Assembly: GCA_900769745.1 (NCBI GenBank)
Contig: CAAGHX010000178.1
Coordinates: 1-5,064, forward strand
Reading direction: 5' to 3'
Source: an uncultured Alistipes sp.
Lineage (GTDB): Bacteria; Bacteroidota; Bacteroidia; Bacteroidales; Rikenellaceae
Length of the DNA: 5,064 nt
The translations under genes were made by a program, and so were the position numbers. The notes under the pieces are model-generated. The model did not search any database. It was not told where the DNA came from and saw only the letters and a list, made by a program, of their open reading frames with translations. Positions 1-4,965 of the stretch are shown here, piece after piece; position 1 is the stretch's first letter; every line of letters begins with the position of its first letter.

Positions 1-691
1 CTCCCTTTGGAATCTTTGCTCCAAGCTCGCGATACTTCTCCGACTTGCGCAAGAAGTCCACTATCTCCATAATCTCCACCTTGGCCTCCTCCAAACCTGC
101 TACGTCCTTGAACGTAACACGCTTCTTCGAGATGTCGTCCTTGTCGAAGACCTGTGCGCGGGCCTTGCCCACATTCATAATGTTGCCGCCACCTGCGCCA
201 CCACGCATGCCACGCATCAAGAAGAGCCAAACGCCGATGAAGAATACCCAAGGCAATACGTTGAGCAGGATATTTGTCCAGCTATACTCCTCGAATTCGT
301 AGGTTATGCTGATAGGGTTGTTATCTACATTTGAGTTGGCCACAGCCTCCTTCACGTCTTTGTCGAGAATCTCCACCGAACCGAACGAGAGCGTGAGCTG
401 CTCGCCATTCTGTGGGATGTTCTTGAAACGGTCGCTATCGGCTCCGTTGCGATACTTCTCGATAGCTTCGTCTGTCAGATATACCAGCGCAGAGTTGTTG
501 TTAGTAACTGTTATGCGCTCAACCTCTCCGTCTTGGATCATCTTCTCGATGGTGTTCCAGTCGCTCTTTACGGGAGCCGATGGAGTGCTCGAGAAGAAGG
601 AGTAGCCGATGATTATAAGAATCACAGCACCCCAAATCCACATAGGGTTGATTTTGATAATCCTTATTTGATTATTTCCTTTCTTCGCCAT
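1..691 (-). CDS. ftsH: ATP-dependent zinc metalloprotease FtsH, N-terminal part (cut by window edge)
   Basis: FtsH is a membrane-anchored AAA+ protease that extracts and degrades misfolded membrane proteins and selected cytosolic regulators. I translated the minus strand: 230 residues are visible. In order: a short basic N-terminus (MAKKGNNQIR), a first membrane helix at about 17-34, an extracytoplasmic domain at about 35-136, a second membrane helix at about 139-159, a glycine-rich linker (GMRGGAGGGN, 161-170), and the start of the AAA module with the family signature VTFKDVAGLEEAK (192-204) and EIVDFLR (209-215). The frame is still open at position 1, immediately before the expected Walker A loop, so the ATPase core and HEXXH protease site lie outside the window. 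The ATG at 691 is supported by an in-frame TAG three codons upstream. It lies 84 nt downstream of rsfS on the same strand and is probably co-transcribed with it, an arrangement I recall as common in Bacteroidetes. The identification is firm. Confidence 0.97.
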   Translation of the reverse strand, partial: MAKKGNNQIRIIKINPMWIWGAVILIIIGYSFFSSTPSAPVKSDWNTIEKMIQDGEVERITVTNNNSALVYLTDEAIEKYRNGADSDRFKNIPQNGEQLTLSFGSVEILDKDVKEAVANSNVDNNPISITYEFEEYSWTNILLNVLPWVFFIGVWLFLMRGMRGGAGGGNIMNVGKARAQVFDKDDISKKRVTFKDVAGLEEAKVEIMEIVDFLRKSEKYRELGAKIPKG

Positions 692-775
692 ATGAATCTA
701 ACCGCCTTGATAGCGGGTTGTTAAACAAAATCTAATTCTGTGCCGCAGTCGATGTGGCGGCCTAAAAAGTGAAAA
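692..775 (-). promoter_or_regulatory. rsfS-ftsH intergenic leader with two small hairpins
   Basis: This 84-nt gap can form two hairpins in the minus-strand transcript. The first pairs GCCGC (757-761) with GCGGC (742-746) around a 10-nt loop. The second, at 719-700, pairs AACC-GC with GCGGTT (6 bp, one bulged C, 7-nt loop) and ends 8 nt before the ftsH ATG. The only purine-rich, ribosome-binding-like stretch (AAGGCGG) falls in the loop and 3' arm of the second hairpin, so folding could limit ftsH translation. Between the hairpins lies TAGATTTTG, one base off the TAnnTTTG box, with no convincing -33 element. An additional ftsH promoter is therefore possible but weak. Neither hairpin is followed by a clean T-run, so termination between the genes is not supported. 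A regulatory role is inference. Confidence 0.35.
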
Positions 776-1126
776 TTAGAGCTCGTACTCGTATTTTTTC
801 ATTGGTGCGTCGGCCCACAACTCCTCCAATTTGTAGAAATCGCGAAGCTCGGTCTGGAAGATGTGTACCATCACATCGAGGTAGTCCATTGCAATCCAGA
901 ATGAGTTCTGCTGGCCCTCGATACGCCATACCTTCTCGCCCAACTTCTCCAGTACGTCACGCTCGATACCGTCGGCGATAGCGCTTACCTGAGTTGTTGA
1001 ATCTGCGTTGCAGACGATGAAGTGAGAGCAGATTGCTCCGTCAAATCCGTTGAGGTCGAGTGATACAATGTTCTGACCCTTTTTGTCCTGAATGGCTGTT
1101 ACTATTGTTTCGATTAATTTTTCCAT
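776..1126 (-). CDS. rsfS: Ribosomal silencing factor RsfS (YbeB/Iojap family)
   Basis: RsfS binds ribosomal protein uL14 on the 50S subunit and blocks joining with 30S, lowering translation under starvation. The product is 116 residues, a normal length for this single-domain family, and is expected in the cytosol. Family landmarks are clear: an N-terminal helix (about 2-14), the strand segment IVSLDLNGFDG (20-30), the core block WIAMDYLDVMVHIF (77-90), and the C-terminal FYKLEELWADA (97-107). The ATG at 1126 is the start; translation ends with TAA at 776. A Bacteroidetes-type promoter box sits at 1150-1157, which implies a leader of only about 15-20 nt and explains the absence of an obvious Shine-Dalgarno sequence. 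It follows the oxyR terminator on the same strand and precedes ftsH, so it probably heads a new rsfS-ftsH transcription unit. The identification is firm from conserved motifs. Confidence 0.96.
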   Translation of the reverse strand: MEKLIETIVTAIQDKKGQNIVSLDLNGFDGAICSHFIVCNADSTTQVSAIADGIERDVLEKLGEKVWRIEGQQNSFWIAMDYLDVMVHIFQTELRDFYKLEELWADAPMKKYEYEL

Positions 1127-1149
1127 ATTCTAGCGTATATATAACTTCG

Positions 1150-1181
1150 CAAAGATACCAAAATTTTATAACATTATGAAA
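1150..1181 (-). promoter_or_regulatory. Bacteroidetes-type promoter for rsfS
   Basis: On the minus strand, TATCTTTG (1157-1150) matches the Bacteroidetes -7 consensus TAnnTTTG at every fixed position. A TTTC at 1181-1178, 20 nt upstream, fits three of four bases of the -33 TTTG element. The expected start of transcription is around 1143-1145, leaving a very short 5' leader before the ATG at 1126. The spacing and the position directly upstream of a housekeeping gene make this a credible primary-sigma-factor promoter. The consensus is established knowledge; its use here is inferred. Confidence 0.65.
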
Positions 1182-1294
1182 TAAATTGGGCATAGATTAC
1201 TTTTATTCCAAAACTTTCTCTATTAAAAACCTTTTTTTGCTGGTTGGGCAACCTTTTTTGCCAAAATTTGGAGCCCTTTTTATGCCCATAAACG
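1182..1294. other. AT-rich intergenic spacer with T-runs and short inverted repeats
   Basis: This is the remainder of the gap between the oxyR terminator and the rsfS promoter. I see no coding sequence. It has two near-identical AACCTTTTTT tracts (about 1229-1237 and 1250-1259) flanking GGTTGGGCAACC (a 4-bp stem with a GGGC loop), and an 11-nt near-palindrome, CCAAAATTTGG (1261-1271). The GGTT/AACC stem followed by a T-run resembles a very weak plus-strand terminator, but no plus-strand gene precedes it. These elements could equally be low-complexity sequence. Confidence 0.3.
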
Positions 1295-1341
1295 AAGACA
1301 AGACACGAGCCCGTAGGGAGTGGGGCTGCGTGTCTTGTTTT
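1295..1341 (-). terminator. Strong hairpin terminator after oxyR (bidirectional in form)
   Basis: ACAAGACACGAGCCC (1298-1312) pairs with GGGCT-CGTGTCTTGT (1323-1338), giving 15 base pairs interrupted by one bulged base (1328) and closed by a 10-nt loop. On the plus strand three more pairs (one a G-T wobble) extend it to 1295/1341. It starts 33 nt past the oxyR stop. In the minus-strand direction the 3' side is only moderately U-rich (CTTCGTTTA); in the plus direction it ends in TTTT. It most likely ends the thuA-to-oxyR transcript and insulates the rsfS promoter downstream. Confidence 0.8.
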
Positions 1342-1373
1342 GGGGTGTTGTATGTGAGGGCGTAAGCTCTCTA

Positions 1374-2282
1374 TCAGTGCATAAATTTCTGCACATTGCC
1401 CACCTTCTCGAGGATGGTGCTCTCGAGTGCGTTTATGATGGAATTCTTGACGTAGGTGCGGCGTATGGCGATGGCTATTCGGCGCGAGGTGGCGCCCTTT
1501 GCCAAGGTCTTAATCTGCGATTTACGGTCGGCTGGAATGTACTCCAGAGCCATCTCGGGGATGATTGTCATACACGATGTGCAGTTCACAATCCGCATCA
1601 GTGTGTCCAATGAGCCCGACTCGAAATAGTAGTGGTGGGGCAGCTCTCGTCGTGCCTGGCAGAGCTCGATAATCTGGTCACGCATACAGTTACCTTGACT
1701 CAGCAAGATCAAGTCTTTCAGGTCGATATCCTCGATGCGGATATTCGAACGTTCGTAGAGTGGATTCGAGGGCGACACATAGGCGTAGAAGTGGTCGCTG
1801 AAGAGGTCTCGCTCGATGATTCCATCGCCGCAAGTACCGCTTGCAACCAGCGCCACGTCGATTTTGTCGCGATGCAAAGAATCGACGATGTCGGCCGTCA
1901 CCATCTCTCTAATTTCCAACTCAACACGTGGGTAGCTCTTCACAAAGTCGGGGATAAATTTGTGGAGCAGATAGGGGGCGATGGTTGGGATAACGCCCAA
2001 GCGAAGTTTTCCTGCCGTCTCGCCTTTGAGTTCGGCTACCGATTCGCGGATGGTGTTGTAGGCCTTCAAAGTCTCCTGTGCCTGAGCAATTACGACAGCT
2101 CCTGCCTCGGTCGGAATAACGGGTTTTTTCGAGCGGTCGAGCAGCACCACGCCAAGCTCTTCTTCGAGTGCTTTTATCTGCATCGAAAGCGATGGCTGAG
2201 TCACGAAACAGTGCTCCGAAGCGGCCGAGAAACTGCCGCAGTTTGCCACCTCGATAAGATATTGTAATTGGATGATAGTCAT
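1374..2282 (-). CDS. oxyR: OxyR-type LysR-family peroxide sensor regulator
   Basis: This is a 302-residue LysR-type regulator. Residues 1-60 form the winged helix-turn-helix (recognition region about 18-37, FVTQPSLSMQIKALEEELG), followed by a linker helix at about 65-87 and a two-lobed sensor domain at about 92-296. It aligns with E. coli OxyR almost without gaps. GVIPTIAPYLL carries T100, and GNCMRDQIIELC places cysteines at exactly 199 and 208, the pair that forms the activating disulfide, with R201 and D202 kept. E. coli H198 is Asn here. An additional pair, C234/C237 (NCTSCM), sits where E. coli has AAGSG; other cysteines are C15, C25 and C151. In Bacteroides, OxyR activates catalase, ahpCF, dps and related genes. 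None of these is in the window. The ATG at 2282 gives the canonical N-terminus. The gene lies 28 nt after a lipoprotein gene with no separate promoter evident, so it probably shares the upstream transcript. That it senses peroxide is strongly suggested but inferred. Confidence 0.92.
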   Translation of the reverse strand: MTIIQLQYLIEVANCGSFSAASEHCFVTQPSLSMQIKALEEELGVVLLDRSKKPVIPTEAGAVVIAQAQETLKAYNTIRESVAELKGETAGKLRLGVIPTIAPYLLHKFIPDFVKSYPRVELEIREMVTADIVDSLHRDKIDVALVASGTCGDGIIERDLFSDHFYAYVSPSNPLYERSNIRIEDIDLKDLILLSQGNCMRDQIIELCQARRELPHHYYFESGSLDTLMRIVNCTSCMTIIPEMALEYIPADRKSQIKTLAKGATSRRIAIAIRRTYVKNSIINALESTILEKVGNVQKFMH

Positions 2283-2310
2283 ATGTTTGTAGTTATTATG
2301 GATTAATATT

Positions 2311-2835
2311 CTATTTGCTTTTGTGGTGTCGGATATAATCCTGCATCGTTTCGTCGAATGGTGAAAGCTCGAATCCTGGTATAGCTGATGGGTATCTCCT
2401 CAACTCGTTGTCAACAACGATTGCCGAAAAAATTGTGCGTTCGTCCATCTTGTTCGATTTGCGAAAACTATCCTGCGCATCAACGATTGCGATTATTTTC
2501 AGCCCTGTGGATTCAGCAACTGATCTTACGGCAGGTAAGTTTTCGGAGGTGGTCGCGAAGTAGAAGATAAAATCAAAATCGCTATACCTCTCTATCTGCT
2601 GTTTCAATAACTCTACATTGGTGAACAAGACGTTTTTACCAATCTTATGCGAGATTATTTTGGATATAACCACCTTTGGCCGTCCGTTTGATATAATCTG
2701 TTCAAACGGTTCATTATATGCGTTATAGGCAATTTCGCATTCGGGCAGAACTATGCGTTGGGTGTTTAGGTTGCTGCAACCTGCAAATGCTATCGTTGCA
2801 ATTAATGCGCTTAATATTAATGCTTTAACTTGCAT
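2311..2835 (-). CDS. Small lipoprotein, thioredoxin-like layout without catalytic cysteines
   Basis: I recognise no named family with certainty. The 174-residue product starts with a lipoprotein signal (MQVKALILSALIATIAFAGC, lipidated Cys20), so it should be membrane-anchored outside the cytoplasm. The rest resembles the thioredoxin-like lipoproteins that accompany beta-propeller proteins in Bacteroidetes: strand RPKVVISKI (52-60), a helix at about 73-84, strand DFDFIFYFAT (86-95), LKIIAIVDAQDSFRKSNKM (112-130), and IFSAIVVDNELRRYPSAIPG (135-154), which is like the 'TFLLD-x-N-x-I-x-x-G-N-P' strand pair of TlpA relatives. Apart from Cys20 the only cysteine is C33, and there is no CxxC, so thiol redox chemistry is unlikely. 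Its ATG lies inside the upstream propeller gene (19-nt overlap), suggesting coupled translation. An in-frame TAA seven codons upstream fixes this start. It looks more AT-rich than its neighbours. The fold assignment is inference from strand pattern only. Confidence 0.6.
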   Translation of the reverse strand: MQVKALILSALIATIAFAGCSNLNTQRIVLPECEIAYNAYNEPFEQIISNGRPKVVISKIISHKIGKNVLFTNVELLKQQIERYSDFDFIFYFATTSENLPAVRSVAESTGLKIIAIVDAQDSFRKSNKMDERTIFSAIVVDNELRRYPSAIPGFELSPFDETMQDYIRHHKSK

Positions 2836-3920
2836 AATACAATGTGGTGTTTATCTCTGTCGCTAAATTTTGACTTGTCGAAATCGGCAAGCTGCGGGAA
2901 TCTTTCGGCCAGCTCGTTGATGTAGTTTTCGCCCACCAGCAGGAGCAATTTATCATCTTCTGTGAGGCTCTTTATGCTCTTGTAGAACAAGTGGTCGTTG
3001 CGGTCTATTTTGATGGCTTTCCAACTCTTTTCGTGGCTGTATGCAAACGCATCGAACTTGTTATCGGGGTTGTCAGCCATATTGCACTCGACGTAGATGG
3101 CTAAGGTGCTTTTGTTTGCAAAGAGTTGGTTTATCGTTGCAAAGTCCGATTGGAATAGCATCTCTGCCGCCTCCATAGGCGATGATTGGGTGTAGTAATT
3201 TGCTGGTATGGAGTATTTTCCAAAGTCAAAATTCGCAATTTGCTTTGCTCCTGAATGTGTGAACGCATAGATTCCGTTTGAGAATGTTTCTCTCAATAGT
3301 AACCCATTCTCGCTCGGTACAAACACATCTTCAATCTCCATCATCGAGAGAATATTGGCGTCAGTAGGGTGCAACTTCTCTGTGACTTCGCCATCGGGGC
3401 TCATCTTCACAACACGTTCTGCCATCTGTCCGTTGCCGTAACCCATATATCCCCAATAACCATCGGCGGTTTTGTAGAGGTTGTAGGGGGTGTGCAACAG
3501 CTCCTTTTGGGCTATGAATTTTCCTTCGTAGTCATAGAAAAATGCACTCTTTCGCAGATTTGAATAGACCATAATCTCGTTGTCCAATAGCTGGACGCTT
3601 GCCATATCGAGGTACTCGCCTGGTCCTCGTCCTTTGGCCGCGATGGTTGCACGGTATGAGCCATCTCTGTTGAAGATGTGCATACTGCTGCTGTGCAAAC
3701 GGTCAATAATCAGGATTATATCATTGTTGAACTTTACCGTATTATCGTCGCTTAAAAGCACATTGTCTAGGTAGGTGAGTGGTAGTATGTCGATGTCGGA
3801 GATAATCTCCTCGACAGCGACATACGTGGCCTGCTTGTCGAGTGGCATACTCACCAGCAAAGGGTCGTTGTTGCAAGCAAAGGCGAGCAGTGATATAATC
3901 AGAATAGGTAGTTTTTTCAT
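2817..3920 (-). CDS. 6-bladed beta-propeller lipoprotein (DUF5128-like)
   Basis: The product is 367 residues, in the usual range for this Bacteroidetes family. MKKLPILIISLLAFAC is a lipoprotein signal with Cys16; NND follows, a mildly acidic stretch that could favour surface export. Propeller-type strand repeats run through the remainder. The clearest hallmark is the NRDG turn (84-87) followed by AKGRGPGEYLDM (95-106), the K-G-x-G-P-G-E-Y loop typical of these proteins; further blade-like turns are FYDYEGKFI (128-136) and KMSPDGEV (172-179). The frame is open upstream to a TTG at 3932, but the ATG at 3920 begins the signal peptide properly and is preferred. It starts 12 nt after the thuA stop, and its 3' end overlaps the next lipoprotein gene by 19 nt, consistent with an operon. 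The function is unknown; relatives often sit beside TonB-dependent or thioredoxin-like proteins. It could bind a ligand or partner at the envelope, but nothing in the sequence identifies one. Confidence 0.8.
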   Translation of the reverse strand: MKKLPILIISLLAFACNNDPLLVSMPLDKQATYVAVEEIISDIDILPLTYLDNVLLSDDNTVKFNNDIILIIDRLHSSSMHIFNRDGSYRATIAAKGRGPGEYLDMASVQLLDNEIMVYSNLRKSAFFYDYEGKFIAQKELLHTPYNLYKTADGYWGYMGYGNGQMAERVVKMSPDGEVTEKLHPTDANILSMMEIEDVFVPSENGLLLRETFSNGIYAFTHSGAKQIANFDFGKYSIPANYYTQSSPMEAAEMLFQSDFATINQLFANKSTLAIYVECNMADNPDNKFDAFAYSHEKSWKAIKIDRNDHLFYKSIKSLTEDDKLLLLVGENYINELAERFPQLADFDKSKFSDRDKHHIVLCKLKH

Positions 3921-3932
3921 ATTGTGGCACAA

Positions 3933-4859
3933 TTATTTAGCCGCTTTGTAATCCTCTCTGAATGAGGGCTTTTTTGCAGTCGGAAAATCTGCAGGTACGG
4001 GCTGTTTTACCTTGCCCGTAGCGGCCCATTCTGAGCCTCTCAGCAGCAGCGTCTGAAAGCCTGCGCACTGCATAGCGGGGTTCTCTTCGAGCGATGGTCC
4101 GCAGTGGCCAATCATAATGTGGAAAATGCGGGCTTTGCCGTAATCAACCGTAAAAACAAGTGGCTCCTCACGGCCCGAGCCTCCCGTTGCGGGGTCGGCA
4201 TAGCCTGAGTAGAGCAAATCCTTGACGTTGGCAGGTCCACGCATACGGTCATACATCTCATCCTGGGCGTGAATCCATCCGTCGGGCAGTCCCTTTGTGA
4301 TTGGGTGCGATAGGTTGCGGCAATTCATAGGATACTCTCGCTGAGCACCGTGCGAGCCGCCAGGACCCGGCGAATTATCCTTCACCACCTCTCCATCACG
4401 CAGGTAGTAATAGGGGCCCGATTTCTCGTTGCGACCTTCCCATCCGCCGAGGGCGATTATGCGGTTGAACTCCTCCCACTCGGCAAAGGCGTTGTCGGCA
4501 GCGTGATAGACCACCACTCCTCCGCCAGCCTTCACGTAGCTTAGGAACGCCTCGTCGGTCTGCTTCGACCAGCGGTCGCCGTTGTAGTCGAGAATCACCA
4601 CGTCGTAATCCTCGAAGCGAGGGTTGAAGGTGCTCATATCGCCACCCTTTGCAGGGGTCTTAGCGATGTCGCACACAAACATACCCGACTGCTGCAGAAT
4701 GAGTTGCAGGGCCTGGTGGCTTGTCTGCCAGTTGTGGTTGTTCTGTCCTGTTACAATCAGGGCCTTGATGGGGCCTCTCTTGGCCGATGCGCAGTTTGCG
4801 AAGCACACGCAGCCCAACATAACTCCTAAGAGGAGTGTGATTTTTGCCAGTCTTTTCAA
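3933..4859 (-). CDS. Secreted ThuA-domain protein (trehalose-utilisation-like, glutamine-amidotransferase fold)
   Basis: The product is 308 residues. The N-terminus (MKRLAKITLLLGVMLG...) is a signal peptide with a likely signal-peptidase I site after ASA (24-26); a lipobox at C17 (MLGC) is possible but less canonical. The ThuA domain spans about 31-282: ALIVTGQNNHNW (33-44), YDVVILDYNG (85-94), AGGGVVVYHAADNAF (111-125), SHPITKGLP (184-192), DEMYDRM (200-206), REEPLVFTVDYGKARIFHIMIGH (230-252) and GFQTLLLRGSEWAA (267-280). The fold is that of class I amidotransferases, but the elbow after GGG carries His rather than a nucleophilic Cys, as expected for ThuA proteins. Relatives occur in sugar-degradation clusters, and the substrate here is unknown. 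The start codon is TTG: the first in-frame ATG (codon 14) would delete the signal peptide, and an in-frame TAA lies upstream. It is the first gene of the apparent four-gene unit, with a promoter at 4893-4923. Confidence 0.9.
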   Translation of the reverse strand: MKRLAKITLLLGVMLGCVCFANCASAKRGPIKALIVTGQNNHNWQTSHQALQLILQQSGMFVCDIAKTPAKGGDMSTFNPRFEDYDVVILDYNGDRWSKQTDEAFLSYVKAGGGVVVYHAADNAFAEWEEFNRIIALGGWEGRNEKSGPYYYLRDGEVVKDNSPGPGGSHGAQREYPMNCRNLSHPITKGLPDGWIHAQDEMYDRMRGPANVKDLLYSGYADPATGGSGREEPLVFTVDYGKARIFHIMIGHCGPSLEENPAMQCAGFQTLLLRGSEWAATGKVKQPVPADFPTAKKPSFREDYKAAK

Positions 4860-4892
4860 GATTAGATAGTGTTTGCGGTTTATTCTTATTTA

Positions 4893-4923
4893 CAAAAGTA
4901 TAAAAAAAAATTATAGCGACCAA
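4893..4923 (-). promoter_or_regulatory. Bacteroidetes-type promoter for the thuA unit
   Basis: On the minus strand, TACTTTTG (4900-4893) fits TAnnTTTG at all fixed positions. TTGG (4923-4920), 19 nt upstream, is a reasonable -33 element, with an A/T-rich spacer between them. Transcription should start near 4885-4888, giving a leader of about 27 nt before the TTG start of thuA. No other box of this quality is evident between the four minus-strand genes, so it may serve all of them. Confidence 0.65.
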
Positions 4924-4927
4924 GTTT

Positions 4928-4960
4928 TTTGGGCTCGTCGAGGATAAATTGTTATATTTG
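4928..4960 (+). promoter_or_regulatory. Divergent Bacteroidetes-type promoter reading out of the window
   Basis: On the plus strand, TTTG (4928-4931) and TATATTTG (4953-4960) match the -33 and -7 consensus elements with a 21-nt spacer. Transcription would start near 4966 and run rightward with no start codon of a recognisable gene before 5064. The -33 elements of the two divergent promoters lie only 4 nt apart, so one bound regulator could affect both. The downstream gene is outside the window. Confidence 0.65.
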
Positions 4961-4965
4961 TACCT

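Noticed and set aside
45..605. Two plus-strand open frames (85 and 99 codons) opposite ftsH
   Set aside because: The minus strand here encodes an uninterrupted, clearly conserved FtsH N-terminus; the plus-strand frames are low-complexity Ser/Pro-rich by-products.
1238..1259. GGTTGGGCAACC followed by a T-run as an intrinsic terminator on the plus strand
   Set aside because: The stem is only 4 bp with a tetraloop, and no plus-strand gene lies upstream for it to terminate.
1632..2267. A 211-codon open frame on the plus strand, antisense to oxyR
   Set aside because: It is an antisense shadow of a strongly conserved OxyR gene; the translation shows no recognisable family and no promoter or start signal supports it.
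3921..3932. A 4-codon longer start (TTG at 3932) for the beta-propeller lipoprotein
   Set aside because: It would abut the thuA stop and put CHN before the signal sequence, while the ATG at 3920 begins a standard MKK lipoprotein signal.
4804..4811. Lipobox reading of the ThuA signal peptide (MLGC at C17)
   Set aside because: It is possible but not preferred: an Ala-Ser-Ala signal-peptidase I site at 24-26 fits better, and C17 lies deep in the hydrophobic region with more Cys residues following.
4660..4923. An 87-codon minus-strand frame overlapping the thuA promoter and 5' end
   Set aside because: It starts with a non-ATG codon at or upstream of the predicted promoter box, so it would not be on the transcript, and its sequence is an out-of-frame reading of thuA.
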